Assembly (NCBI GenBank): GCA_000474255.1
Contig: BATO01000011.1
Coordinates: forward strand, 1-64,000
Length of the DNA stretch: 64,000 bases
Source of the DNA: Aquipseudomonas alcaligenes MRY13-0052
GTDB taxonomy: Bacteria; Pseudomonadota; Gammaproteobacteria; Pseudomonadales; Pseudomonadaceae
Direction: 5' to 3'
Positions within the stretch are counted from its first letter, which is position 1; the number at the start of each line of letters is the position of its first letter. The notes below the pieces were generated by a model. The model was not told the origin of the DNA. It was given only the letters and a program-made list of their open reading frames with translations, and searched no databases. Below are positions 34,198 through 43,190 of the stretch, in pieces. Both the position numbers and the translations under genes were made by a program.

Positions 34198-34931
34198 GGG
34201 CTTCCCAGTAGGCTCCTGGCGATGCCGTTGAGGCGGGCCTCGGCCTGCTCGGCCGGGACTTCCAGCGGCTCGGCGAGGATGCCCGCCAGCTCGGCGCGGC
34301 GCCCGCTGGAGAGGCCGCCCTGGCGCTCGGCATAACCGAGGATGGCGCGCTGCTCGGCGAGGCTCAGGATGAAGGGCGCACGCTGGGGCTCGGCGTCCGG
34401 CAGTTGCGGGCGCGAGGGTTTGTCTTCGCGGTAGACCACCAGGGTGCCGGCGGCGAGGTCGCCGAGGCGCTTGAAGGCGGGGTGCGTCAGGGTGCTGATG
34501 ATGCCCAGGGCGTAGCCGAAGGGCAGGATGTCGACGAAGCGCAGCAGGTTGCGCACCAGGGACGAGGACCAGCCCACCGGCGTGCCGTCGTCGTGGACTA
34601 CGCGCAGCCCCATCAGCTGCTTGCCGGGGGAGCGGCCCTGGTTGAGCACCTCGAACAGCACCATGTACCACCAGGTGACGAGGAAGGTGACGATCAGGCC
34701 CAGGCCCATGCCGAACTGCCCGAGCAGGAGGAACACCGAGTAGAGCACCAGTAGCAGGATGCCGCGGATCAGCAGGTCCACGGTATAGGCCAGGGCGCGG
34801 GGCAGGAGGCTGGCGGGGCGCAGCACGAGGTCGATGCCCTCGGGCGTTTCCACCTGGTAGCGGGTGTCCAGGGGGGCGGACTGACCCTGCTCATTTCCGT
34901 ATGGGCTGGTGCTGCGGGACGTCGATGTCAT
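34194..34931 (-). CDS. RDD family membrane protein
   Basis: A 245-residue protein, first gene of the MoxR operon. The RDD domain (about 38-175) has the typical Arg-Ala ... Asp arrangement (LLPRALAYTVDLLIRG) and GRSPGKQLMGLRVV. Four membrane helices are predictable. The cytoplasmic C-terminal part (about 190-245) is helical. RDD proteins include ion transporters and assembly factors; role here unknown. Confidence 0.85.
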   Translation of the reverse strand: MTSTSRSTSPYGNEQGQSAPLDTRYQVETPEGIDLVLRPASLLPRALAYTVDLLIRGILLLVLYSVFLLLGQFGMGLGLIVTFLVTWWYMVLFEVLNQGRSPGKQLMGLRVVHDDGTPVGWSSSLVRNLLRFVDILPFGYALGIISTLTHPAFKRLGDLAAGTLVVYREDKPSRPQLPDAEPQRAPFILSLAEQRAILGYAERQGGLSSGRRAELAGILAEPLEVPAEQAEARLNGIARSLLGSP

Positions 34932-34987
34932 GGGTCGACTGCGTTGGGGAAACCACGATGCTAGCGGAGCATCACTTGGCGAGGCAA

Positions 34988-35011
34988 CCGACCCGCCGCT
35001 GGGCGGGTCGG
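34988..35011 (-). terminator. Terminator-like hairpin after the multi-pass membrane protein gene
   Basis: CCGACCCGCC (34988-34997) and GGCGGGTCGG (35002-35011), perfect 10-base arms with a four-base loop, ten bases beyond the stop at 35022. The T run is short. Confidence 0.65.
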
Positions 35012-35021
35012 CACGGCGGGC

Positions 35022-35774
35022 TCACTGCGGCGGGGGCAGCACGCCGAAGATGGTGCGATAGAGGATGCCCACGGCGATGATGAACATCGGGAAGGTCCAG
35101 ATCAGGCCGATGCCCAGCGGAATCGCACTGACCATCATGATCAGCGACAGCACCAACATCAGGCCGAAGACCTTGAACCAGCGCTGGGTGATGGCCTTGC
35201 GCGAGGCTTCCAGGGCTTCCCAGGGCGACAGCTTGCGCTCCATCGCCAGGGGGAGGGCGAGCATATAGGCGATGGCCAGGTAGAAGCCGGGGATGAGCAG
35301 CAGCAGGAAGCCGATGTAGATCAGCACCGCCATCAGGATATTGAGGATGAACAGCGGCACGAACAGGTTGAAGTTGCTGAACAGCTCGTTGAAGTTCAGT
35401 GGCTGGCCAGCAGCCTGGCGGATGCCCAGCAGGTAGATGCCGCCGAGAACCGTGGCGCAGAGGCCGGAGCCGATGACGCCGCCGATGAAGGACAGCACCG
35501 TGGCGGCGAGTTCACCGGCCATGCCGCCGATGAAGCCCAGGACCAGGCCGAGCAGTGTGGCCAGAATCTGGCTGGCGACACCGTAGATGATCATGCCGCA
35601 GACGATCATGCCCTTGGAGCCTTTGACCCGCTGCCAGGATTCGTTGATCACGTCGCCGATGTTGAAGTCGTAGCCACGGGCCAGGGCGGCTTCGATGCTC
35701 AGGGCGCCGTTGTCGACGGTTTCGACCAGGGCGCTCTGGGGCGCGGAATAGGGGTTTTCGGGTATGCCTTGCAT
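35022..35774 (-). CDS. Uncharacterised multi-pass inner-membrane protein
   Basis: A 250-residue protein with a 45-residue polar N terminus (NPYSAPQSALVE) and about five to six Gly-rich hydrophobic segments. Looks like the DUF2189/BPSS1780-type family, which I cannot confirm. AAGGAAGCG before the ATG at 35774 supports this start over an upstream in-frame one. No direct functional clue from neighbours; it has its own terminator. Confidence 0.65.
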   Translation of the reverse strand: MQGIPENPYSAPQSALVETVDNGALSIEAALARGYDFNIGDVINESWQRVKGSKGMIVCGMIIYGVASQILATLLGLVLGFIGGMAGELAATVLSFIGGVIGSGLCATVLGGIYLLGIRQAAGQPLNFNELFSNFNLFVPLFILNILMAVLIYIGFLLLLIPGFYLAIAYMLALPLAMERKLSPWEALEASRKAITQRWFKVFGLMLVLSLIMMVSAIPLGIGLIWTFPMFIIAVGILYRTIFGVLPPPQ

Positions 35775-35955
35775 GGTCGCTTCCTTGTGAGTCGGTGCAG
35801 GAGGCGCGGGCCCGGGTCGGGCATGGCGCGAGCGCGATATTTTCGGGTGTCGGTGCGACGAATTCAATCGGCTGCGTCACTGTTTCGCGTATTGGTGGTC
35901 GGTGGTCGCGCGCCGTCGGGTGATAGACTCCGGCCCCTTGGCCATAGGAGGCAAC

Positions 35956-37386
35956 GTGACTTCCAGCATCTTCTGGTACGACTACGAAACCACCGGCATC
36001 AACCCCCGCAGCGACCGCGCCATCCAGGTGGCGGGCATTCGCACGGACGAGGCGCTCAACGAAATCGAGCAGCCGTTGAACATCTATTGCCGGCCCAGCG
36101 ACGACATCCTTCCCCACCCGGCGGCCTGCCTGGTCACCGGCATCCTGCCGCAGACCCTGCGCGAGAAGGGGCTGGACGAAGGCGAGTTCATCACCCGCGT
36201 GCACGCCGAGCTGTCCCGCCCGGGCACCTGCGGCGCCGGCTACAACACCCTGCGCTTCGACGACGAAGTGACCCGCTACAGCTTCTACCGCAACTTCCAC
36301 GACCCCTATGCGCGGGAGTGGCAGGGCGGCAACAGCCGCTGGGACCTCATCGACACCCTGCGCACCGCCTACGCGCTGCGCCCGGAGGGCCTCGAGTGGC
36401 CCACCGAGGAGGGGCGGGTGTCGCTGCGCCTGGAGCGCCTGACCACCGCCAACGGCATCGACCATGGCCAGGCCCACGAGGCGCTGGCCGACGTGCGCGC
36501 GACCATTGCCCTGGCGCGGCTGGTGCGTGATCGCCAGCCACGGTTGTATGACTTCCTCTTCCAGTTGCGCAGCAAGCACAAGGTGCAGGAACAGATTCGC
36601 CTGTTGCAGCCGCTGGTACATATATCGGGCCGCTTTTCGGCGGCGCGGCATTATTTCTCCGTGGTAGTGCCACTGGCCTGGCACCCGAAGAACCGCAATG
36701 CATTGATCGTCTGCGACCTGTTATCCGATGTATCGCCGTTGCTGGATCAGGATGCTGAAACTCTGCGCCGCCGCCTCTATACACGGCGTGATGAGCTGGC
36801 CGAAGGTGAAATACCGGTTCCGTTGAAACTCCTGCATATCAATCGTTGCCCGGTAGTGGCGCCCTTGAGTGTATTGCGGCCGGCGGACCAGCAACGCCTG
36901 CACGTGGACTTGGCCGCCGTCCAGGAAAGCGCCCGGCAACTTGCCGAGTTGCGTGGGCAATGGCAGGACAAGTTGCCCGCCATTTATGCAGAGGAAGCTT
37001 TCCCCGGAACCGAAGATCCGGAGCAGCAACTCTATGATGGTTTTATCGGTGACCGTGATCGGCGGCTGTGCGAACAAGTACGGAATGCCGAGCCGCTTCG
37101 TTTGGCCCAGGAACCCTGGCCGTTCGATGATGTGCGGTTGCCGGAATTGCTGTTCCGTTACCGCGCGAGAAACTTCCCGGACACGTTATCCCCCGCCGAG
37201 CGGGATAAATGGATCGCGTTCTGCCGCGGCCGCCTGAGTGACCCGGCCCTGGGCGCGCCCAATACACTGGCGGGCTTCGAGCAGGCGATGGCGGAGCTCA
37301 GCGCCACGGCCACGCCGGCGCAGCTGGCGATCCTCCAGGCCTGGTCCGAACATGCCACGCAATTGCGTCAACGCTATGGCCTTTGA
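35956..37386 (+). CDS. sbcB: Exodeoxyribonuclease I
   Basis: A 476-residue 3'-5' single-strand DNA exonuclease. The DEDDh active site is visible: WYDYETTG (Asp, Glu), DTLRTAYAL region, and DHGQAHEALADVRAT (His, Asp). A SH3-like and helical C-terminal domain follows. ExoI trims 3' tails in recombination and mismatch repair. GTG start at 35956 preceded by AGGAGG. The last 780 bases use more A/T-ending codons than the first part. Order sbcB-mvaT-purU is the same as in P. aeruginosa PA4316-PA4314 as I recall. Confidence 0.93.
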   Translation: MTSSIFWYDYETTGINPRSDRAIQVAGIRTDEALNEIEQPLNIYCRPSDDILPHPAACLVTGILPQTLREKGLDEGEFITRVHAELSRPGTCGAGYNTLRFDDEVTRYSFYRNFHDPYAREWQGGNSRWDLIDTLRTAYALRPEGLEWPTEEGRVSLRLERLTTANGIDHGQAHEALADVRATIALARLVRDRQPRLYDFLFQLRSKHKVQEQIRLLQPLVHISGRFSAARHYFSVVVPLAWHPKNRNALIVCDLLSDVSPLLDQDAETLRRRLYTRRDELAEGEIPVPLKLLHINRCPVVAPLSVLRPADQQRLHVDLAAVQESARQLAELRGQWQDKLPAIYAEEAFPGTEDPEQQLYDGFIGDRDRRLCEQVRNAEPLRLAQEPWPFDDVRLPELLFRYRARNFPDTLSPAERDKWIAFCRGRLSDPALGAPNTLAGFEQAMAELSATATPAQLAILQAWSEHATQLRQRYGL

Positions 37387-37401
37387 GTTTTGCCGGGCAA
37401 T

Positions 37402-37432
37402 AAAAAACGCCAGCTGATGCTGGCGTTTTTTT
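37402..37432. terminator. Bidirectional terminator between sbcB and mvaT
   Basis: AAAAAACGCCAGC and GCTGGCGTTTTTTT around a TGAT loop. T runs on both strands serve the converging genes. Confidence 0.93.
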
Positions 37433-37444
37433 AACCCGTGGCAA

Positions 37445-37822
37445 TTAGCCCAGCAGGGTGGCCCAACCTTCAACGGTGTCGGCGCCCCACTTGGCTTTCC
37501 ACTCTTTCAGCGTCTTGTGGTTGCCGCCTTTGGTTTCGATAACTTCACCGGTGTGCGGGTTCTTGTATTGCTTGACCTTGCGAGCACGCTTGCTGCCTGT
37601 AGTCTTGGCGGTAGCACGCGGGGCCTTGGAAGTTTTGGAGTCCGGATCGAGCAGGGCGATGATATCGCGCAGGGACTTCTGGTATTCACCCATCAGGGCG
37701 CGCAGTTTGCCTTCGAACTCCAGCTCTTTTTTCAGCTTGTCGTCTTGCGACAGGTTCTTCAGGCGTTCTTGCAGTTCTTTGATGGCTTCTTCGGTAGCGC
37801 GGTATTCGTTGATCAGCGACAT
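37445..37822 (-). CDS. mvaT: H-NS family xenogeneic silencer MvaT
   Basis: A 125-residue nucleoid protein. The N-terminal coiled coil (MSLINEYRATEEAIKELQERLKNL) mediates oligomerisation; the C-terminal DNA-binding part (KQYKNPHTGEVIETKGGNHKTLKEWKAKWG) has the R-G-N/K-G-N clamp that inserts into the AT-rich minor groove. Near identical, from memory, to P. aeruginosa MvaT (124 residues). It silences AT-rich and horizontally gained DNA and shapes biofilm and virulence genes. Confidence 0.95.
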   Translation of the reverse strand: MSLINEYRATEEAIKELQERLKNLSQDDKLKKELEFEGKLRALMGEYQKSLRDIIALLDPDSKTSKAPRATAKTTGSKRARKVKQYKNPHTGEVIETKGGNHKTLKEWKAKWGADTVEGWATLLG

Positions 37823-38000
37823 GTCTGAGTCCCTTGTGAAAATGGTGATGGCTGGCGATGGCTGAGTGTCAGGAATAATAGTCAGCGCGTTAATACAAGT
37901 AAACATGCAGGAAAAGTTTTGTCGGGATTATTTTTAGAATAAGCCGATGTTTGAATTAATCCCTGTTCACAATCGGACCTAACCAAGGATTGGAACTTGC
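37823..38000 (-). promoter_or_regulatory. AT-rich upstream region of mvaT
   Basis: Between the divergent mvaT and purU genes lies a patch (about 37865-37970) much richer in A/T than the rest of the window, with runs such as GATTATTTTTAGAATAA. H-NS family genes are often autoregulated through such DNA, so MvaT binding here is likely (inference). No gene in the 309-base gap. Confidence 0.45.
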
Positions 38001-38131
38001 GTGCGTCATCGGCGACGGCGCCGGAGTTGCGGGCTGGCGCGGAGGCGACGGGAAGTTCAATGGAGCTGCTGAACTTTTCACGGCGTGTGGATAGAATGAC
38101 CGCCTTTTGCGAAGTCTCTGGAGTTTCCCCC

Positions 38132-38983
38132 ATGCGCACATTTCGTCTGGTGATCGCCTGCCCGGACGGCGTTGGCATCGTAGCCAAGGTCAGTAATTTC
38201 CTGGCTACTTACAACGGCTGGATCACCGAGGCGAGCCATCACTCCGACAATCAGAGTGGTTGGTTCTTCATGCGTCACGAGATTCGCGCCGATTCGCTGC
38301 CGTTCGACCTGGATGGCTTCCGCCAGGCGTTCGCGCCCATCGCGCGTGAGTTCTCCATGGAATGGCGCATCACCGACTCCTCGGTGAAAAAGCGTGTCGT
38401 GCTGATGGCCAGCCGTGAGTCCCACTGCCTGGCCGACCTGCTGCACCGCTGGCACAGCGGCGAGCTGGATTGCGAGATCCCCTGCGTGATCGCCAACCAC
38501 GACGACCTGCGCAGCATGGTCGAGTGGCACGGCATCCCCTACTTCCACGTCCCGGTCGACCCGAAGAACAAGCAGCCGGCGTTCGAGCAGGTCTCGCGCC
38601 TGATCGACGAGCACAAGGCCGACAACGTGGTGCTGGCGCGCTACATGCAGATCATCCCGCCGGACCTGTGCCAGAAGTACCGCCACCAGGTGATCAACAT
38701 CCACCACAGCTTCCTGCCCTCGTTCATCGGCGCCAAGCCGTACCACCAGGCCTCGCTGCGCGGCGTGAAGCTGATCGGCGCCACCTGCCACTACGTCACC
38801 GAGGAACTGGACGCCGGCCCGATCATCGAGCAGGACGTGGTGCGCATCAGCCACCGCGACAACATCGAAGACCTGGTGCGCCTGGGCAAGGACGTGGAGA
38901 AACTGGTGCTGGCGCGCGGCCTGCGCTATCACCTGGAAGACCGCGTGCTGGTGCACGACAACAAGACCGTCGTCTTCGACTGA
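38132..38983 (+). CDS. purU: Formyltetrahydrofolate deformylase
   Basis: A 283-residue enzyme that hydrolyses 10-formyltetrahydrofolate to formate and tetrahydrofolate, balancing one-carbon pools. N-terminal ACT domain (about 3-80, CPDGVGIVAKVSNFLATYNGWI), then a formyltransferase fold with the catalytic Asn-His-Asp set (INIHHSFLPSFIGAKPY; HYVTEELDAGPII). ATG at 38132 follows GGAG. Monocistronic or leading into the CBS gene 28 bases on. Confidence 0.93.
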   Translation: MRTFRLVIACPDGVGIVAKVSNFLATYNGWITEASHHSDNQSGWFFMRHEIRADSLPFDLDGFRQAFAPIAREFSMEWRITDSSVKKRVVLMASRESHCLADLLHRWHSGELDCEIPCVIANHDDLRSMVEWHGIPYFHVPVDPKNKQPAFEQVSRLIDEHKADNVVLARYMQIIPPDLCQKYRHQVINIHHSFLPSFIGAKPYHQASLRGVKLIGATCHYVTEELDAGPIIEQDVVRISHRDNIEDLVRLGKDVEKLVLARGLRYHLEDRVLVHDNKTVVFD

Positions 38984-39011
38984 TCGCGTAACAGGAACAA
39001 GGAACGATCCC

Positions 39012-39431
39012 ATGCTCAAGTCCGTCCAGGTTCGTGACTACATGACCCATCACCAGGTGAGCTTCCGGCCGGACACCGACCTGTTCCTGGCCATCGAGCG
39101 CTTGCTGGAGCACCGCCTGAGCAGTGCCCCGGTGGTCGACGCCCAGGGCCACCTGCTAGGCATTCTGTCCGAGTCCGACTGCCTGCGCGGCATTCTTTCC
39201 GGTGCCTACTACGATGCTGTAGGGGGAGTGGTGGGCGCGTGCATGCGGGCGCAGCCGGGGAGCGTTTCCCCGGGTGAGGACGTGGTCGATGTCTGCCAGC
39301 GCTTGCTGCGCGAGCAGCATGAGGCCTTGCCGGTCGTGGAAGGCGGTGTGCTGGTGGGCGTGCTCAGTCGTCGTGACGCCTTGCGCGCGATCAAGGCCTT
39401 CGCCCAGCACGACGCCGGCCGCCCGACCTAG
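39012..39431 (+). CDS. Two-CBS-domain protein
   Basis: A 139-residue protein made of two CBS motifs (about 5-60 VRDYMTHHQVSFRPDTDLFLAIERLLEHRLSSAPVVD; about 75-132 CMRAQPGSVSPGEDVVDVCQRLLREQHEALPVVEGG). Bateman modules like this bind adenine nucleotides as energy sensors. No catalytic domain is attached, so it probably regulates another protein. AAGGAACGA precedes the ATG. Closely spaced after purU. Confidence 0.87.
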   Translation: MLKSVQVRDYMTHHQVSFRPDTDLFLAIERLLEHRLSSAPVVDAQGHLLGILSESDCLRGILSGAYYDAVGGVVGACMRAQPGSVSPGEDVVDVCQRLLREQHEALPVVEGGVLVGVLSRRDALRAIKAFAQHDAGRPT

Positions 39432-39441
39432 GAGCTTGAGC

Positions 39442-39618
39442 ATGTCCGACCCTCTCGACCGCGCGACCTCGAAAGCCCCGCCCACCCTCGGCGAGGGATG
39501 CGTGCGGCGCTATGACCCCGAGGCGCTGGACGAGGAGGACGGCACCGACTTCCCGGATGCCGAAGCCCTCTGGAAGCAGATCCAGGACGAAGCCGACGAA
39601 ACGAAAAAGGCGCCTTGA
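39442..39618 (+). CDS. Small acidic protein of unknown function
   Basis: A 58-residue acidic protein (SDPLDRATSKAPPTLGEGCVRRYDPEALDEEDGTDFPDAEALWKQIQDE). GGAGC at 39431-39435 and start ten bases after the CBS stop suggest co-translation. No membrane or signal segment. No family recognised. Its stop falls inside a terminator stem. Confidence 0.6.
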   Translation: MSDPLDRATSKAPPTLGEGCVRRYDPEALDEEDGTDFPDAEALWKQIQDEADETKKAP

Positions 39619-39630
39619 GGCGCCTTTTTC
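39604..39630. terminator. Bidirectional terminator between small acidic gene and chemoreceptor
   Basis: AAAAAGGCGCC-TTGA-GGCGCCTTTTT, perfect arms, A and T runs on either side. Confidence 0.9.
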
Positions 39631-39643
39631 ATTCCCGCACGGT

Positions 39644-41521
39644 TCAGATGCGGAAGCTGTCCACCAGGTGCTTCAGGCGCGCGGCCTGCTGTTCCAGGTC
39701 GGCGCAGGCGCGCAGGGTGGCCTGGAGGTTTTCCACGCCTTCCTGGTTGAGCATGTTGATCTCGTTGATGTCCACGTTCAGTGATTCCACCACCGAGGTC
39801 TGTTCCTCGGTGGCGGTGGCCACGGACTGGTTCATCCCGTCGATCTCGCCGATGCGCTGGGTGACGCTGGAAAGGCGCTCGCCCGCCAGGTTGGCGATGG
39901 TCACGCTCTCCTCGCTGTAGCGCTGGCTCTCGGTCATGGTGTTGACCGCCTCGCGGGCGCCCACCTGCAGCTCCTCGATCATCTTCTGGATTTCCTGCGC
40001 CGACTCCTGGGTGCGGTGGGCGAGGTTGCGCACCTCGTCAGCGACCACGGCGAAGCCACGGCCGGCCTCACCGGCACGGGCGGCTTCGATGGCGGCGTTG
40101 AGCGCCAGCAGGTTGGTTTGCTCGGAGATGCCCTTGATGACCTCGAGGATCTGCCCGATGTTCACCGTCTTGCTGTTCAGCGTCTCGATGTTGCCGCACG
40201 AGGCGCGGATCTTCCCGGACAGGTCGCTCATGGCGACTATGGTCTTCTCCACCACCTGGCGGCCGTCCTCGGACTGGTTGCGTGCATCGGAGGCCTGGTG
40301 CGAGGCATCGGCGGCGTTGCGGGCGATCTCCTGGGCGGCGGCGCCCAGTTCGTTGATCGCCGCGGCCACGCTGTTGGTGCGCTGGGCCTGCTCGTCGGAG
40401 TTGCTCATCGACGAGTTGGAAGCCGACAGCACCAGCTTGGCCACCTCGTTGACCTGGCGGGTGGTGGCGGAAACCTCGCGGATGGAGGCGTGGATGCGCT
40501 CGACGAACTGGTTGAAGGACTGCGCCAGCTCGCCGAATTCGTCCTGGGAGTGCACTTCCAGGCGGCGGGTCAGGTCGCCCTCGCCCTGGGCGATGTCCTG
40601 CATGGCGCGGCCCATCAGCAGCAGCGGCTGCATCAGCACGCGGATCAGCATGCCCAGCAGGGCGATGATGATCACCACCGCGATGACGGTGACGATGATC
40701 GCCGAGGTGCGGAACTCACGCAGCATCGAGAACGCCTCGGCCTTGTCGATGGACAGGCCGATGTACCACTTCACCGTCGGCAGGCCCTTGATCGGGGCGA
40801 AGGTGAGGATGCGCGCCTGGCCGTCCAGCTCGGACTCTGAGAACTCGGGGCTGATGCGCGGTGTGTTCCTGGGGTAGATGTCCGCCAGCTTCTTCATCAC
40901 GAAATCCTTGTTCGGATGAACCAGGATGGTGCCGTCCTCGCTGACCAGGAAGGCGTAGCCCATGCCCTGGAAGTCCAGCGAATTGACGATCTGCTGCAGC
41001 GTCTGCAGGCTCAGGTCGCCGCCCACCACGCCCTTGTCTCCGGCGGGGGTGGCGATGGTCATGATCAGCGTGCTGGTGGCGGCGTCGATATAGGGTTCGG
41101 TCAGGGTGGTGGTGCCGGCGGCCATGGCGTCCTTGTACCAGGGACGGGTGCGCGGGTCGTAGCCTTCGGGCATGGCATCGTTCGGGCGCATGGTGAAGGT
41201 GCCGTCGGCGCTGCCCAGGTAGGTGAAGGAGAAGGTCGAGGCCAGCACCTTCTGTTCCAGCAGCGAGGTCACGGATTCGGCTTCGGCGTGGCGGGAGATG
41301 TTCTGCGCCACGTTCTCCACCAGCAGGATCCGGCCCGAAAGCCAGTTCTGGATGTTGCTGGCGGTCACGTCCCCCATTTCCTTCAGGTAACTCTCCAGGT
41401 CGTCTCGGATCGCATTCCGTTGCAGGTAATCGTTGTAGAGCGTGAATAGCGAGAACGCCGCTATCACTACCAGAGAGGCGGCCAACAGGATCTTGTGGCT
41501 GAACTTCAGGTTCTTGGTCAT
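39644..41521 (-). CDS. Methyl-accepting chemotaxis protein, amino-acid dCache type (PctA/B/C-like)
   Basis: A 625-residue chemoreceptor: membrane helix 1 (about 12-32), periplasmic dCache domain (about 35-270), helix 2 (about 280-302), HAMP (about 303-355) and a signalling domain with hairpin tip [42 protein letters not shown]. The ligand pocket has the amino-acid dCache pattern: RTRPWY, then [18 protein letters not shown] and GVVGGD. PctA, B and C of P. aeruginosa have this pattern and sense amino acids. Length agrees. Which amino acids are bound cannot be told. The start at 41521 is chosen for the normal N terminus; the ribosome binding site is weak. Confidence 0.9.
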   Translation of the reverse strand: MTKNLKFSHKILLAASLVVIAAFSLFTLYNDYLQRNAIRDDLESYLKEMGDVTASNIQNWLSGRILLVENVAQNISRHAEAESVTSLLEQKVLASTFSFTYLGSADGTFTMRPNDAMPEGYDPRTRPWYKDAMAAGTTTLTEPYIDAATSTLIMTIATPAGDKGVVGGDLSLQTLQQIVNSLDFQGMGYAFLVSEDGTILVHPNKDFVMKKLADIYPRNTPRISPEFSESELDGQARILTFAPIKGLPTVKWYIGLSIDKAEAFSMLREFRTSAIIVTVIAVVIIIALLGMLIRVLMQPLLLMGRAMQDIAQGEGDLTRRLEVHSQDEFGELAQSFNQFVERIHASIREVSATTRQVNEVAKLVLSASNSSMSNSDEQAQRTNSVAAAINELGAAAQEIARNAADASHQASDARNQSEDGRQVVEKTIVAMSDLSGKIRASCGNIETLNSKTVNIGQILEVIKGISEQTNLLALNAAIEAARAGEAGRGFAVVADEVRNLAHRTQESAQEIQKMIEELQVGAREAVNTMTESQRYSEESVTIANLAGERLSSVTQRIGEIDGMNQSVATATEEQTSVVESLNVDINEINMLNQEGVENLQATLRACADLEQQAARLKHLVDSFRI

Positions 41522-41638
41522 GTTTTCTTGCGTCCGATTGATGCAGGTACCAGTCTTGGCGGGTCGCCGGTTTTTCTTAACGGATCCGGCGTTGAACACT
41601 GTGTCGGTACAGAACCAGTAAAGCTTGAGGATGGCGAG

Positions 41639-43129
41639 ATGCCTGCATCCAGTTCGATAATTCTTGGCGCTGACCCTTCCGGCCAGCCGATCGCCCAGGC
41701 ACTGCGCCTGGCCAACCGTCACGGCCTGGTGGCGGGGGCCACCGGCACCGGCAAGACGGTGACCCTGCAACGCCTCGCCGAAGCCTTCAGCGACGCGGGG
41801 GTGGCTGTGTTCGCCGCCGACATCAAGGGTGATCTCTGCGGCCTAGGCGCCGCCGGCGTGCCCCAGGGCAAGGTCGCCGAACGCATCGCCTCCATGCCCT
41901 GGCTCGGACACCAGCCCAAGGCCTATCCGGTGACGCTGTGGGACGTGGCCGGCAAGAGCGGCCACCCGCTTCGTACGACACTCAGCGAAATGGGCCCCCT
42001 GCTGCTGGGCAACCTGCTGGAACTCACCGACAGCCAGCAGGCGGCCCTCTATGCCGCCTTCCAGGTGGCCGACCGCGAAGGCCTGCTGCTGCTCGACCTG
42101 AAGGACCTCAAGGCCCTGCTCAACCACCTGCGTGACCACCCCGAGCTGCTTGGCGAGGACCGTGCCCTGTTCGCCGGCGCCTCCGCCCAGGCCCTGCTGC
42201 GGCGCCTGGCCACCCTGGAACAGCAGGGCGCCGACGCCCTGTTCGGCGAGCCGGCCCTGCAACTGGAAGACATCCTCCACCCCGACCGGGACGGCCGTGG
42301 CCGCATCCACCTGCTGGACGCCAGCCGCCTGGTGCACGAGGCGCCCAAGGTCTACGCCACCTTCCTGCTCTGGCTGCTGGCCGAGCTGTTCGAGCAACTG
42401 CCCGAGCGCGGCGATGCCGACAAACCGGTGCTGGCGCTGTTCTTCGACGAGGCGCACCTGCTGTTCGCCGACACCCCGCGTGCGTTGCAGGAACGCCTGG
42501 AGCAGGTGGTGCGGCTGATCCGCTCCAAGGGTGTCGGCGTCTACTTCGTCACCCAATCCCCCAGTGACCTGCCGGATACCGTCCTCGCCCAGCTCGGCCT
42601 GCGCATCCAGCATGGGCTGCGCGCCTTCACCGCCAAGGAGCAGAAGTCCCTGCGTGCGGTCGCCGATGGCTTCCGCCCCAACCCGGCGTTCGACAGCCTG
42701 GCCGTGCTCACCGAGCTGGGCATCGGCGAAGCCCTGGTGGGCACGCTGGAAGAGAAGGGCACGCCGGCCATGGTGCAGCGCGTGGCCATCGCCCCGCCGC
42801 AATCGCGCATCGGGCCGCTGAGCGAGGCCGAGCGTGCCGAGCGGGTGCGCAGCTCGCCCCAAGCCGGGCGCTATGACAAGCCCATCGACCGCGAGTCCGC
42901 CTACGAAATCCTCACCGCCCGTGCCGCCGATGCGCCCGCCGCCCCGGCCACCAAGGGCAAGGCCGCGCCCGCCGAGGCCGAGTCCGGTTTCGCCGGTGCC
43001 GCCGGCGAACTGCTGGGCAGCCTCGCCAGCCAGGCGATGAAAACCGCCGTGCGCCAGGCCGCCAACCAGTTGGGCCGGCAACTGGTGCGCGGGCTCATGG
43101 GGTCGCTGCTGGGTGGCAAGCGCCGTTGA
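41639..43129 (+). CDS. HerA-like/DUF853 ATPase
   Basis: A 496-residue P-loop ATPase of the HerA-FtsK branch. Walker [12 protein letters not shown] (about 33-43), Walker [13 protein letters not shown] (about 262-273) and the [12 protein letters not shown] motif are present. Family members (YjgR type) are annotated as helicases but not well studied. C-terminal region is Ala-rich with a short amphipathic stretch. ATG at 41639 with GAGG 12 bases before. Divergent from the chemoreceptor with 117 bases between. Confidence 0.87.
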   Translation: MPASSSIILGADPSGQPIAQALRLANRHGLVAGATGTGKTVTLQRLAEAFSDAGVAVFAADIKGDLCGLGAAGVPQGKVAERIASMPWLGHQPKAYPVTLWDVAGKSGHPLRTTLSEMGPLLLGNLLELTDSQQAALYAAFQVADREGLLLLDLKDLKALLNHLRDHPELLGEDRALFAGASAQALLRRLATLEQQGADALFGEPALQLEDILHPDRDGRGRIHLLDASRLVHEAPKVYATFLLWLLAELFEQLPERGDADKPVLALFFDEAHLLFADTPRALQERLEQVVRLIRSKGVGVYFVTQSPSDLPDTVLAQLGLRIQHGLRAFTAKEQKSLRAVADGFRPNPAFDSLAVLTELGIGEALVGTLEEKGTPAMVQRVAIAPPQSRIGPLSEAERAERVRSSPQAGRYDKPIDRESAYEILTARAADAPAAPATKGKAAPAEAESGFAGAAGELLGSLASQAMKTAVRQAANQLGRQLVRGLMGSLLGGKRR

Positions 43130-43148
43130 CTGCGGATTCGCCGCAACG

Positions 43149-43176
43149 AAAAAGGGCGCCCGAAGGCGCCCTTTTT
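43149..43176. terminator. Bidirectional terminator between the ATPase and phosphate transporter genes
   Basis: AAAAAGGGCGCC-CGAA-GGCGCCCTTTTT; A/T runs serve both converging transcripts. Confidence 0.92.
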
Positions 43177-43190
43177 CATGGCTGCATGGC

